DNA of 64,000 bases, taken from Brachypodius melanocephalos. Lineage: Eukaryota; Chordata; Aves; Passeriformes; Pycnonotidae. Both the position numbers and the translations under genes were made by a program. Each line of letters starts with the position of its first letter. Within the stretch, counting starts at the first letter, position 1. Under the pieces are notes generated by a model that ran no database searches, was not told where the DNA came from, and saw only the letters and a list, made by a program, of their open reading frames with translations. This document shows positions 36,358 to 49,790 of the stretch, piece by piece. Location: NCBI GenBank assembly GCA_013398615.1, contig VZSR01000520.1:30729605-30793604 (forward strand), written 5' to 3'.

Positions 36358-37614
36358 AAGATCAGCTATCAAGATGAACAAACTTAGGATGCAGAGAACA
36401 AGACAAATATTAATTTAATACTTAGCTCATTGGAGAGCAATTGCCATCACAAAAAAGACTTTTGTGACTGCCATCTGCACAGAAATTCCAGTCAGACTAC
36501 AGTGCATTGATTTCAATTTCTGATTTAAAGATAGCATAAGAGAAGAACAGACCTCACTAAGAATTCCCTCACATATCATCTGACCATTTATTACAGCACA
36601 AATTATGTAACTAAAATGCAAGAAGAAAGGTTTGTTCTCTAAATCATGCAGATTAAAATAGAAGCTGACTAAGATGCAATCATCTAATAGAGCCGTGCCA
36701 CTTTACAGCACAATCTTGGTCATAATCTTTACATAATCTCTATATTTTCAGTAGCAGGTCCTTTACAACTCATAGAAAGTGAAATGTCATTTAGTCCCAT
36801 ACTGTCACCATGACTGATTAGAATCTCTGAATATTCACTGCACTGCACACTGGGAATTATACATATTCATCTTCTAGCAAATATTTACCAAACCCATACA
36901 ACACACCTTCATAAACATTTATCTCCTTTCCACTGGAAAGGTAACCCTTTGCATGCAGTAAAAGCATCTCATGCATTAATCCTCCATAAACAAAAATTAT
37001 CTGTAATTATACGAACCTGTAATTACGCCAAGCTATCTGCACATTTGCACATTGGTGAAGAGTGGCTCAGGGGGTTCGCTGGAGTGGAGCCCCCTGTACC
37101 ACTGTCATATGCTAATTGGACTCCTGAAAAGTTCAGGGAAATCACTCTGCATGCCAGCATTCATCTGCCAAGTAACAAGTGTGTGTCCCAGCAGGGAGCA
37201 AAAATGCTACCAAATATAAAAATGCAGCATATACACCAATACACGCATACACAGCAATAGGATAAAGATCACTAGAAAGAAATTAATCAAAAATATGCTA
37301 ATTAATAAACTACTAAAACCACTTTAAGGAAATACTGACCCTAAGGAAAATAGCAGTCAGAAATCTCAATGGGCTTACAGCAACTGGCTACTGGGTACAG
37401 TGACTTTTGTATCCCGTGTCACAGGGCAAATTATTTGAGTAGAATAGTTTCAGTACAAAAAGGTGGGTAGAAACTTTGGTTCCTCAAATCTCAACGCATG
37501 GCTGAAACTTCCATCACATCAATGAGTTGAATCAGGCTGCTAAGAGCAGGAGCAAAGGCTTTGCTTTTTAACCCAAGATCAGAATTTATTTTCTATAAAG
37601 CCAGATACCTCATT

Positions 37615-37632
37615 TTCTATCTATAGATAGAA
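37615..37632. repeat. Perfect 18-bp palindrome
   Basis: The sequence ttctatctatagatagaa is its own reverse complement. A related unit, ttttctatctg, follows 17 bp later (near 37636). No protein-binding role can be assigned. Confidence 0.75.
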
Positions 37633-38988
37633 TAATTTTCTATCTGTACTGGTGATATGTATTTGTCTTTGAGTGACTTCTTTCACACATGCCTGAATAG
37701 AATGGCCCCACGAAAGTATATTTCTTGTATTGCAAGATAACTCTATTTCAGCATGTTTCTTCCTGTTGCTTTCATCAGTCTGTCACTGTCCTGGCACTGC
37801 TTCCCTAATTCACATTGACTCCTCTAAAAGTAATTCATATCTTCTATTGAAACTGTCAAAGCACTTGAGCAGATGCACAAGCATAAGCTCCAGAGTTGTT
37901 CTATCCTCTCCTGCTGGGCAGCTCATCAGAAGTACAGATTTTATTGACACCAGTTGTACTGCTTGGCCTGTCCAAGTAGTTACAGCTGGAGCCAGAGGGA
38001 TACAAAAGAGCATAATCACCTAAATCTCAGGGAAAAAACAAAAGCAACTTCTTTCAGAGGTATTTATTTTATATTCATATTCTCCAATGGTTTGTCTGTC
38101 ACTTCATTTTTAAGAAATGGAAGAACAGTAAAGCAATTATTCATGCTTTGGTGGATTTTGCCAAGTGAGGAGTGCATTGCTAGAAAGACCAGAGACTGCT
38201 AAAAGCAGCAGTGAGCCAGGCAAGGTTCTGCTCGGTCTGTTCTTTACTTCAACCATCAACACTTTTGCCTGGCACCAGCGCTAAAATATCAGGTCACTTT
38301 GTCCATGGCCTTCTCATTTTCTTCCCCTAATTCCTTGCTAAGGAAAACAGTTTTAGTCTGTAGGATCTTTACGTATCAAAGGTCACAGCTAGCCCTAGAG
38401 TTAAGAAAAATACTGTATTTTGATTTTTTAAATGAAAGGCTAAACCCTACAAGCAGATGTAACAGTGAAACTGGGAGATTGGGCCAGGACACAATTTGCA
38501 AAGTATATCGCAAATAATTTAAAATAATAAAATTCTAATTGCTAAATAATAACTGCTGCTTTGTTGATTTTTTTTTTAAATAGACTTCCTTATTTGCCCA
38601 GAACAATACTGTTTTAATTTGCTTATCAAAGTCACTTATTCTAATGCAGGATATTTGTTTCCTGAATACCTGAGGCCTAAATTGATATCTGTTATTAACC
38701 ATCTGACCAGGTCATCAAGTTGGACAGGTTCCAGTGACAGAGGTACAGCCATTACTTTACCTCAGCTCATCTACTGACAGCAGATACGTCAACGTGAAAT
38801 GACATTTAAGTTTTCTGCTGAATTTAACTTTGTTTTTTATCTACAATCACTTGAAATTAGGACAGAGTTAAATGAAATTTTAAACACAGGAAACACAGGG
38901 TTCCCTACGATGTTTTATTTACTCTGGAAAGTAACATTTGTCTGCTGTTTTGCTCCACAGGTTGAGGTTAAATATGGCCATAAAGCAC

Positions 38989-39495
38989 CTAAAAATTCAG
39001 ATTTATTGAAATTAAATTGGCTAATTGGTAATCAAAAAAAAGTGGTTCCTCTTTTTGAATGTCTGTCATACTAGATACAGAGTGACTTCTCATAATATTG
39101 TCACAGCTCTTCTGGGACACTGGGTGGTTGAATTTTTTGATCTGTCTGATTTTTTTCCTACTGCCTCTAGGCTTCATGCTGTTATTTATGATTTTCCAGA
39201 CAGTTGTCAATGCTGTACTGATGTCATCCTTAATATCAAGCAGTATTGCATTGCTTCTGTCCCTGATTTTCTTGCTGCCAGAAGGCTTGTCTGAAAAATC
39301 TGCAGGAGTGTGTTTCTTTCCTTTGAGGCCATTTCCTTCTGATGTTAGAACCTGATTAAAGTAAATGCTGTTCTGCACTCCCTCCACTCTCAGTGGTTCA
39401 TCACTAATAGTCAAGTAAGACAGACCAGCTGACAGGTACCTAGAAAGCCTGCCCCAAAGAGGTGTAGTAATTTTCTCTTGAAAATTCCATGTATT
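38989..39495 (-). other. Long open frame, coding status doubtful
   Basis: From a stop at 39496-39498 to the TAG at 38989-38991 the minus frame is open for 168 codons, among the longest in the window. No in-frame ATG occurs in the first half, so it is not a free-standing gene. It could only be an exon. The translation is charged and serine/lysine-rich in the middle ('GLKGKKHTPADFSDKPSGSK'), with no family I recognise. Acceptor-like sites exist on the minus strand (for example a pyrimidine-rich stretch ending ag near 39402), but no convincing donor follows. Random AT-rich DNA of this length can produce such a frame. I treat it as unproven. Confidence 0.12.
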
Positions 39496-41055
39496 CTAGT
39501 AACCTGGCATTTGTCAAGAAGTCATGTTGGTAAAGGCAAGCCTCAAAAAGTAATGTGATGTGTGCTCCAAACATCAAACTGTTAAAATGTATGTCCTAAG
39601 CCAAGATAGAATCTTTATTTATTTTCTGTCTCTATAAATTTATTTCTCTATGTGATTTTTCAAAACTCTCACCCACATACTGTTGCCTTTTTCCTCAAGG
39701 CCTTCAACTGTGCTTCAGACTTTTTCTCATTTGCACTGCAGGGAAAGGGCAGAATAAGAGAAAAAAATAAGAGAATCAAGTAGAACCCGTGCCTGCCATT
39801 TATTCTGATTAATGAAGTTCAACACAATTACACGAAACAAGTAGTATATGGGAATCACTTAGCACTTCAGGGAGCAATTATGGGAACTAAGACATGTCCT
39901 TGTTCCTTGATTTTGTTAATGGTTTACTCAGAAGAACAAGAATGGTTGGTCATTATTTGCCAGAGTAGAATAGTCTTAGATTGACAATATGCCAACATTG
40001 AATGGAGATCTTTAAATCTTTGCAGGAAATCTTGTTTTCCAGGCTTGGGTGTCAGGAGACGGCAGAACACTGCCTATCCCTGCTGAGAGAATATGTTGTC
40101 AGCACACACAAACTCTCTGGAAGCACATACATGTATAAGAATAGGCTGCCACAGAACAGGTGGGCCTAGACCTTCCTTCTCTCATTCTATGTGCTCTGAC
40201 AACCTCTCTATATTAATTGCAAATGGCCTGACCCTGTTTCCATCACCTGTGCATTTCCTGCTTATGCTTGACTAATGGCAGGAGCTCATTGTTCATCCAT
40301 ATGGGTTTCTTGCCTCCTTTGCCCAATTTCTTGCTCATCATAATTCATCATTCTCTTCTCTTTCCCTCATAGCAGAGGTGTTTCATTCCTCTAATGAGTT
40401 GGGGTTGGAGTTCACTGCGTGGCCATTTTCCGCTTTTGAGGATTTTGGGGTGCATAACCATGTGAATGCTGGAACATTTTCTGCAGTAAGATCCAATTTA
40501 TCTCTCACATGTGCTGTAATATCTGGTTCCAACTTTGTTCGTAGTGAAGCTTTGACATAGTGAAGTCTGGTTAAGTGCAAGACCAAGTCCTTAGGAAACC
40601 AGGCTTCATGGTGGGGTGATACACTGTACACAGAGACAGGAATTAGACATGTCTCATTGTGTGCATATGCTGGGCCTTACTCAAGCTCAGTCAACTCTAA
40701 TGATCTAATTGTTAATAATTCTGTAGTTACTGTCTGGTCACTAATGAATGCCATGATAATAAATGAGTTTGCTTGAGCAGTTCTTATTTTTTCGTGCTCT
40801 ATACCCGATGTTGTGTCATGTCTGTGTAGATATAAAACATACAAAAGGTATTTTAAAGATATAATGAGCTCTCAGAAAAGAAAGAGTGATTACTTATTTT
40901 CACGGATTTTGGTCAAATAGAAAATAAAAATACATATGAAAGTCAACATTAATGCTAGAATCTAGGAACAGGATTTTTAGAAAATCTGTGTGAAATATTT
41001 GTTGCTGGACAATTTTCAGTAGCAAAATATTTTGTAGGTTCATTGTAGCTTTTCC

Positions 41056-41097
41056 AAGTTGCTTCTACCAGAAAAAAAAAAAAAAAGAAAGCAACTT
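41056..41097 (+). repeat. A15 tract inside a short inverted repeat
   Basis: The A15 run at 41072-41086 is bracketed by aagttgctt (41056-41064) and aagcaactt (41089-41097), a 9-bp perfect inverted repeat. It is too short and AT-rich for a known element. Confidence 0.6.
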
Positions 41098-41697
41098 TTA
41101 AATTGAATTTGCTACTTGAAACATTTTTGGCTTACTTTAAATTCAAACTAATTTTTTTTTATCAAAATGTCCTTCAGTTCTCTTAGAACAAACTTTAGCA
41201 AGGCTGTGTATAAAACAGACTCTTGCCCCTAAACATATTTTTTTTTCCTAATATCACAGAATTGCTGATAAACTGAAAAATCAGTCCAAAAGTCTGTGGG
41301 ATTAACTCAGCAATACCTGGCAGACAGAGGAAAAATGTGGGAGGAACTGTGACTTACTAGCTCTGGGTTTTGCCTATCTTTTAAAATTTATTTTAGTGAA
41401 TAGTTGACGTACCAAGACACACTCAGACTTTAGCAGACTGTAATGCCTCAAAATAATATAGATACCATCTATACTGTATCTTTTTGGTTATAGATTGTTA
41501 CAGTCTGGTCACTTTTTTATTTTTTTAGATTTGCTTTTGACCTTTTAAAACAAACTATGGCATATCCTAGTGATTTTGCTGGAGACTTGAGTCTTGAACT
41601 CTGTAGAGACTTATTAACTCTGCTGGTTCCAGCATGAAGCTAGAGAATGACTGAGCAAGTCAGTGACCTTGTCCAGGCTCCACAGGTGAAATTCTGG

Positions 41698-41712
41698 AAA
41701 AAAAAAAAAAAA
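41698..41712 (+). repeat. A15 mononucleotide run
   Basis: Simple A15 run following 'gaaattctgg'. It could be a slippage microsatellite. No retrocopy is seen upstream. Confidence 0.75.
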
Positions 41713-43660
41713 GAACCCATTTACCTTGATGTCTTTCTGACTCATTCCACTGAATCAGTTTTAATAGAAGTGTGCTGTCAGAGGTTTTAATTAGTCACAG
41801 AGTTAATAGTTTGAACAGCTTCATAGAGAGGGTACTTCCTTCCTTCTTCCTGTGTGTGATTAACTCTTAGCTCTTCCAGAGACAGTGCCATTGGGCAGAA
41901 GATCCAGAGGGGGGTTGAAGGTTAATTGCCAGTTGTAACTAACTTTTGCTAAGAGGAAGAAAAGAACAAAACTTGAAAACAGCAGTCTAGATAAAACAAC
42001 CTCTGTCTTAATTATGTCAAAGTGTTTGCATTATAAACCACTTTGATTGAAACAGAAGTTTAACTTAAATTCTGTCAATTCCTTAAACTCATAAAAACAG
42101 ACAGCAGTGCTGGAAGAAGCATCTGATGTATTATAAAAAACCTGGTTCAGGTCAAGAGGAGACGGTCTAACCTTTTTACATCCCTGCTGATGACTGCTTA
42201 CTGTGGCTGTGGTGAGAATTAAAATAGTAAATATGTAATGTTTGCACTGAATTTAGTGTCTGTCCATTTCCTTTAGCTGTCAGGAAAGAGTATGCTGACT
42301 GAGATAATTTAAGACTGCGAGTCCTATGAAATGCATTAAAGATGACCTGAGTTGTCATGTGGTAAACAAAAAAATGCATTCTGGGTTGTGGATATGAAAA
42401 GGTCATACAAATGGAAACCTTTTAATGCTTCTGATGGCTTGACACAGTCACACAGTAAAGCTGTGTAAATATTTTCTAGATGAAATTTTAAATATTCTCT
42501 GGTAATTTTCAAGTATCGCTTATGAGCATAATGATTAATGAAAAAATAGTTTGAATTTACTGAAACAGAAACAGAAAACCTCTATATAATTTTAAAGCTA
42601 GTATCTTCTAGGTTTACTGACCTGTCAAAGGTGCTGCTTCTTTCTGAAAATGAAAGACAAGACATGCAAAACATGATAAATACTTGAACAACATCACAAA
42701 TAGAAAATAGGAACAAAAGTTATTATACGAAGTATTTCCATACATTTACCTTATTTTGTTCCAATCTAAGTGTTCCATATTTTCCTTCCATGGTTCCGTA
42801 TTTTCTCTACATTTTTCTCTGCAACATTGTACTATATAGTTTGAGAAATAAAAAAATAAGATGATCCAGTCTACCATTTTAAAAGATCACAATATAATAT
42901 CTATGGTAATGGGTTAACTCCTGAGTTATCTTATAAGCAGCTGCACCTTACTTCTCTATTTTTTCTTAGGTTTGAATTATACATTATCTTGTTCATTCAC
43001 CTTTTGGACATTAAAGCATCTGTAAGGGAAGCCTTCTAATACTTGAAGAATTACGACATGAACACTTTAAGAGCAGCACTTAACTTTCTGCTTTTCAAGA
43101 GCTTTATCATGGAAAAATATCGTACCAAAAGCAGGAGCATGGCAGATGCTGAACATTGCAGGCTGGGAAAGGGAAGGAACAGCTTGGTGCAGGTCTTCTA
43201 CAGTTTGGTGTTCAGTATATGGAAAACATCTGTGGAACTGAGGCTGTGGGTGCCTCTGAACACTGCAACCCTATCTGCCATTCCTTGGACACTATGGATA
43301 GAAATCCAGGACACTGAATCAGTGTTCCACCTGGCTGGCTGTAGTGTTTTTCAGGGGTACTGACAACTCTGAACTGCAGTTTATAACTCTGTTCCTTTCT
43401 TAATGTAGCAAAAAGCACTGTAACAACTAAAATAGACCACATGGAAGAAGTGATGGGGGAAGTATCTGTATTTCTTTGCTCAAGTCAAAAGTCTATCTCT
43501 GTCAAAAAAAGGTAACTACTATTTTTATTCCTTGCTTTTGTTGTGCTGCTTTTTTTTCCCAAAGCTTTTAGAAGAGTTAGTTACAACTACACTGCTGAAC
43601 TGTGTAAGTGCCAGTTTGATGCCAGAAATGGATTTTTCCCCTTATTTATTTCTTTTTAAA

Positions 43661-43806
43661 AATCAGAGTCACAGAATATTGTGAGTTGGAAGGGATACAC
43701 AAGGATCATCAAGTCCAGCTCTTAAGTGAATGGGCCATACATGGGTCAAATCCAAGACTCTGGCATTGTCAGCACCATGATTTAACCAATTGACCTAATA
43801 GCTTCA
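43661..43806 (-). mobile_element. tRNA-Ile-derived SINE with CR1-like tail (TguSINE1-like)
   Basis: On the minus strand the head (about 43803 to 43731) follows a tRNA-Ile gene along its whole length. It has a D-arm/A-box-like 'ttaggtcaattgg' (43786-43798), 'catggtgctgacaatgcc' across the anticodon arm, where the Ile AAT anticodon would read GAC, a B-box-like 'ggatttgaccc' (43743-43753) and 'gtatggccca' for the acceptor end (43731-43740). The tail (43730 to 43661) is CR1-like: 'ggacttgatgatccttgtgt', 'cccttccaactcac' and the terminal octamers attctgtg/actctgat. A tRNA-Ile head on a CR1 tail is the design I know from TguSINE1 of passerine birds, mobilised by CR1 enzymes. The A and B boxes have lost CpG and conserved bases, so the copy is old and probably not transcribed. 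It is not a functional tRNA gene. Confidence 0.85.
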
Positions 43807-44874
43807 GCTAGAATGACAAATTATGACTAAATTGCTTCTCTCTGAAGTCTGGAAACCTGATTCCAACATCATTCTATTTTAAAAAATCCCATTTTGTTTT
43901 CTCAGAACTCCTTACACATTCAGTGCACAGTTGGTCTGTGACTGTGTCCCCCTTGTTTTGGTGACACTGAGACAAGAGATTGCCAAGAGCCTCCCCCAGT
44001 AAAAGCAGCAGAGAATTGTCCTGCCTCAACTCTCCTGTCACTGTGAACGTTGCTTAGATGAAAAATATTCATTTTAAGGGTTTTTTTGTGGCACATTATG
44101 AAGTGTTTGTGAGTCCAAATAGAGATTTAAAGCTGAACTGTCAGAAATACACCCCAAAATCAATAGTACTTGTCACATAGCAAGTGACATATACTGTTGT
44201 GTACACCAAAAAATGTGGTTCAAAAATACTAGGTGCTTGTTAGTACACTTTTTAACCTTGATGTTGAGTCTTTGTCAGTAAAACTTAACTAGTGGTTAAA
44301 TTCACACTGTAGTTGAGTGTGAACCACTTAGATGATCCCTAACTCATTTCTGTTCAAATTTAGGGAGCCCAAACATTAAGCTATCATTGCTTTGGGTTTG
44401 TCTTGTTAAGTGGGATATTTTGGAATATAAACTGCTGAATTTTATAATTTGAACAGATAATGATTTAAACCACAGCTGAAAGACAGTTTAAGGAGTCTGA
44501 TTCTGAGGCCCCACCTGCAGAAGGCAGCAGAAAGAAGAGAAAAAAATTGGTTTTTTTTCTGTGAAGATTTCTTTCCCTAACTCTGGTTTCAGCACTCTAT
44601 GTAGTTGATGTAGGATCTGGGAACAGAGAGAAGAAGAGTCATAACCAAACTGAGGTCAGCATCAGATAGTGTAAATATTTTTATCAAGGAATCATTATGC
44701 TGAGCAGGCCAAGACCAGGATACAAGTCCAGGCTTCGTGCACAGTATGGATGTACACAAAATCACACTCTTGTAAGGTCTTCCAGAGTTGCAGGAGATCA
44801 GCTAAGAAATGTTTCTAGTGAGCACTAGGAAGAAAACCATGAAGAAAAGAAAAATTCTGTCATCAAGGTAGGGT

Positions 44875-44926
44875 GTTAATAGCAGACTGTAAATAGAACA
44901 ATGTTAATGGCACACTGTAAATAGAA
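44875..44926 (+). repeat. Two-copy tandem duplication, 28-bp period
   Basis: The unit gttaatRgcaSactgtaaat begins at 44875 and again at 44903, with two mismatches in the first 24 bases. It is a local duplication with no further copies. Confidence 0.75.
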
Positions 44927-45286
44927 GTCAGGTGTTTTTGCACACTGATGAAGTATATTTAGAAACAATGGCTCTGGTGAATGCATTGAGAGAGGCAAGG
45001 TTAGTGAAAGAAGAAACAGAATGTTAACCTTTGCAATAAGTTTGGTGTGTCAGATGGGCAAAATAGAAAAAAAATAGCACAAATTGCTTTAATTCAGGAA
45101 TTATATTGGAGGTATACAATTATTATAACACTGCTTGATATTTATGTGGAAATAGGGAGGTATGCTACCCAGTTTGCTTTTGAATATTCAAATCATATTC
45201 ATGAGAATATTTGTTTTGGTTTTATTAAGACAGCAGGCGACCAAATTAGCACTTCAGTTTCCCTGTATGGAGATAGAGCTGTTTCA

Positions 45287-45330
45287 TAATTTAAAATTTA
45301 ATTTTTAATTTAATTTTCAATTTAATTTTG
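45287..45330 (+). repeat. AATTT-rich low-complexity tract
   Basis: Repeated aattt / taatttt units with one tcaa interruption. The tract is nearly self-complementary because AAATTT is a palindrome. Confidence 0.8.
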
Positions 45331-48300
45331 CCTGTTGGAGGGAGACAACACAAATAATGCCCAGTGTGTAGAGTATGAGATATTAAGGCTCTGGCATAGT
45401 AGTATTGTTCTGGTTGTTTTTATTTATGAATTATTCACAAAGAATTTTTTAAAATGCATTTTTAATTCCTGAACATTTACTGTGGTAGTGTCCTGACTGT
45501 AATTCATTAAATACATACCTCACATAGTCACTATACAATATGTGCAACTTCTCACTTAAATTGCGTGGAATGTACTTTTGCTTTCTTGCAAGATTAATTA
45601 AATATTTTAATACCTGAGAAACAAATTCTACTAAGGAATAACATTTGACATTCCAAATTACTTTTATTTTCCTAAATACTATTCAAAGGGCAAGTAAAAA
45701 CACATTATGAAACTCCAGATCCATAAAGGTAATCTCGACTCAAATAATAATAAACGTATCTTTAAAAATACTGAAAATTGAAACAAAAATATCAGTGTCT
45801 CTTTTCTTAATACAAGATCAAAAAAGACCTAATATTTTTTCCTCCACTTAAACTAAAGGTATGCACGAGGCTGAAAAACCAATTTGATTTCCAGATTGTG
45901 AACTGTGTATTTAGATAGAGTTTATTGACTTGTCCTACCTCTGTTAGGGAGTATACATAATTTTTCATATACATCTCGTGGATGGAAAGGCTGTAGTAGC
46001 AAAGTCACTGCCTCAAAAAAGAGTTCAGAAAATTTAAAAACCTGCTTTTATCTCAGCTTGATTGATACTGTGAATGATAACATACAAATCTGAGCAGGCA
46101 CTTTCCAGTTACAAGATGGGTTTTCTACATAGAGAGACAAAAAAAAAAGAAACTGGGAAAGACATTGATTTATTAATGACAGCAACTCAATGCTCGCTTC
46201 CCCATTTTCAGCAATTAAAAAAACATTGACAGACATAATGGTTTCTCAATGGCTGCTGATCATTTAAGTTATCCCTTAGCTGCAAGGGTCCATACATACT
46301 TGTCAGGTGTAAGATAAAGTAAGCCATCTGGTCATCTATATATTGACTTTCTGTCAAATGGGATAATGTATTAATATATAAGGTAGGCAATTTTGCTTTA
46401 TCGCTGAAGTTTCAATAGCAAAATGTGGGAAAATATCATATAGCTGTACATTTGCAGCAAGATTTGGCCTTCTTGGCCACCTGGGCACATGTTGGCTCAT
46501 TTTGAGCTGACTGCAAACCAGCACTCTCAAGTCCTGTTCTGCCAAGCAGTTCTCAACCACTTCTCCCCCAGTCTGTAATGCTGCCTGAGGTTCTTGTGAC
46601 ACAACACTGCTTCAATAAAAGCTGCCACATAGGCAAGGTCAGTGACAGTCCTTTATTTGCTAGGATTGCTCAGAAATACTTCTTCTTATTATGGAATATG
46701 TTGTCAAATAAATAGATACATATGATTGGATATGTTTCTCATTGAGGACTTAGGATTTCAGAATAACTGCAAATGAAGGTAAGTTTTACCCCATATTAGC
46801 ATTCCACACTGAGTCCTTATGATCTCATTACTTCTGTTGTCTTCATTAAGGGGAGAGATTACATCTCCTGTGTCAACACAACACACGATGGAACCCTGGT
46901 CATCAAGTTTTTCGTTTTTCTTTGACTTTTAATATCCCAAGAAACATTTATTAAGTATATTAAGACAATATAATGTATTTGCAGACAAATCTCCTGAGGC
47001 CTGTGGGGAGCTCCTAAATGTGGTGCAAACTCAGGGTGAAGATGGACAGAAAAATCTTATTAGAACGCTATCAGGGTTGGATAAAATATGTGACTTAGAC
47101 CTTTAGAACTCTTCTCCACATGAATGGAGAATCTTTAACAAAAGATTTGATCTGATGATCTCTCAAAGGAGAGAGAGCACCTCAGAGGAGCTGGGGCACT
47201 GACAGAATTGTTTCATCTCCTACACTGCATTTAATTCTAGACAGCAGCACAGTAGTTCACTTTCTCATGTGTGAAACTTCCTTGTTTCAAAATTCTTCTT
47301 CTGAAAGCAATCATCACACACCAGAGCCACGTGCTAACGAATAATAATAATCATGAGCATTTTAATTCTGTGGTGGCATAATTAGGAGTGAAATCAGAAA
47401 CAGCACCATACAGAAGATGCAGCTCTCACTCTCTTCCACCCTTGCTTATGATAGTCTTTTTCAATCCAAGTGCATAATCCAAAGCCACTGCAGTGGTTTC
47501 CTCTTTCACAAACCATCAAACATTTCAACCAAAAAATGACAGTAACTAAACAAATTCTGTGATGTTCAAGTGGTTTGAGCATACTACTCAATTTTACTTT
47601 CAACTGTCATTTTATTCTTATTATTAGATAATTTTCTGCATCATTCACAATTAGCCTTCAATACCTTCCAAAAATCCTTTGCTTCCAGTGGAATACCTTG
47701 CCTGAACTAGCGACAAAGAAAAGCTTTTTTGTTCTCGTTTGCTGACTTGTTCATAGTGCTCCCAATATGTAGACCTCTGCTAGTTACAGATGAAACAAGT
47801 ATTTATAACTCAAAGTTCTAGAATGGAAAATATCTCTAAACACAGCAACACATTCTTTTTCATCTGCAACCAGAGATCCCACAGCTTTGATATCTGCATT
47901 TTGTGTGTGTTTTTCACAAATCTGAGTACAAGGCTGAGGGAGACATTTTCTGGTAGCTAACCTGTGGCTGTTAAATGTGGCTGTTAAATGAAACTTTTAA
48001 CATAACAGTGAGTAAGACTATTTGTAAAAGATTTATAGTATAATATTTTAATATGTACTATAAATTTTTGGAACATTTTTAATGGTTTTATTCTTAGCAT
48101 CTAACTAGATTGTGCAGTTATTAATGACTCAAACTTCCTGATTATCTTACAATAAAATTATTTTTTATTTATATGACAGATAAAAGGACTGAAACAGAAA
48201 GATTTTTGGAGCTAAATTGAAAAATTAATGGTTCTATGACTATAGGATGGAGTAGTAGTAAAACTACTGCAACTTTTCTAACTTGTAACAGTGCTTTAAT

Positions 48301-49450
48301 TTCCCCCAGAAAGCTCCAGATAGATCTTAGTTGTCAATTAAGAGGTACATTTGCATGAACAGAAGCAGAAAACACCCCTAAGGTTGCCATTCTGGACACT
48401 TAAGTCTGTAATTTAGATCCTCAAAACTTGCATGGTTTTGGATGTGATTAAAATCTCATCATGCTAATCTTTAAAATGCACTGCTAAAATGCACTCCTAG
48501 CTCCCAAATGTCACTTCTGACCATACCTGGAGTTGGCCAAACCTCTGCAGAGTCTACATAGATGCCCAGAGCAGCATTTCTCCTCAGCTACTACCTTTGT
48601 AAGGCAGTAAAGCTCAGTGATGGCATTTATACATGATGATGCTTGATTATGAGTATAACTCTTCTGTATTACATTAACATTTGTACTGCAGCTCCCCTTA
48701 AACTCCTTTTCCCCATACAATGTGATCTTGACTTCCTTTGTTTGACCAGATACTTTTATCTAAAATTATTTTATCTCTTTCTAAATGCAATAAAAATTAA
48801 AACAGAGAGGTAAAAGAAGAAGAGTAATTTCTAGCCTGATATAATTTTCTTCCATATTTTCAAGTCAGAGTTAATCCCTGTACTGGCAAAAACAATTTTG
48901 GTAATTTTTTTGTAGTTCAGAGCCCTTACAGTCATTAGTGTTGCTATAGACATCATTGATGGAAGAGTTTGCTGTGTTTCACCTGGGGGTTCTACAATAC
49001 CAGTAGTGATAGATTCATCACAAGTGTGATAGATATTCAGATACCATCAGGCCAGACCTGCAACACTGACAATGAAAAAGGCCAGCTTTTTACTTCTGGA
49101 ATGCATGAATCTGATCCAATAGCAACTAGAAGGAACTGAATATTGAATATTGAACTGTACAAGTTAACACATTTAAGAATATAAATACACTGAATGTATC
49201 TGCATTTTTAGTAAGCTTCTTCATTCTTTTGAAGTTGTAAATCTTTGTAATCATGTAAGATATTTATATTTCTTATACGACCACAGTATCTGAATGCCCC
49301 AGTGTACTGATGTATTAATGTGTTAATCTTCCTCACACTTCTGGGAAGGAAGGTAATAGCTCTCTGTTGTTCTTAGAGAATAAAAGCAAGATCAAAATAT
49401 TAAGTATTTTTAGGAAAATCAGGATACTTGCTTCTTCTACCAGGTTTCTA

Positions 49451-49790
49451 GAATCATAGAATCACAGAATTGATTAGGTTGGAAGGGACCTTGAAAGGTC
49501 ATCTAGCCCAACCCCCTTGCAATGAGAAGGGACATTTTAAACTAGATCAAGTTTCTCACAGCCCCATTAAACCTGACCTTGAATAGTTCCAGGAATGAGT
49601 CACGTACCACTTCTCTGGGAAACCTGTTCCAGTATTTTTTCACCACCTTCATTGCAAAAGACCTTTTCTATATATTTAATCTAAATTGATCCTCCCTAAA
49701 TTTAAAAACATTTTCCCTCATCCTGTCAATATGTTCCATATTAATAGTCTGATGGTTATTCCATCCTTTAATTCACTTTTATCATGTTAA
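49451..49790 (-). mobile_element. CR1 LINE, 3' end fragment, minus strand
   Basis: It starts on the plus strand with two clear octamers (gaatcatagaatcacagaat, 49451-49470), the reverse complement of the CR1 terminus. It continues with 'ggttggaagggaccttgaaa' (49477-49496), 'catctagcccaaccccctt' near 49500, and 'ttctctgggaaacctgttcc' near 49611. Similarity weakens after about 49690, and the inner end is placed approximately at 49790. It has the best-preserved 3' terminus of the CR1 copies here. Confidence 0.93.

Larger units (their letters stand above)
36358..43660. other. Unique AT-rich DNA, no gene seen
   Basis: A 7.3-kb stretch without recognised transposons. It holds a perfect 18-bp palindrome at 37615-37632, a long open frame without an early ATG on the minus strand at 38989-39495, and A15 runs at 41072-41086 and 41698-41712. 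I found no splice-bounded exon I could support. Confidence 0.5.
43807..49450. other. Unique AT-rich DNA, no gene seen
   Basis: A 5.6-kb stretch without recognised transposons. Small features are a 28-bp-period tandem duplication at 44875-44926 and an AATTT-rich tract at 45287-45330. Open frames are short. Confidence 0.5.

Noticed and set aside
43731..43803. tRNA-Ile gene on the minus strand
   Set aside because: The anticodon position is changed, the A and B boxes are degraded, and the sequence continues directly into a CR1-like tail. It is the head of a SINE, not a tRNA gene.
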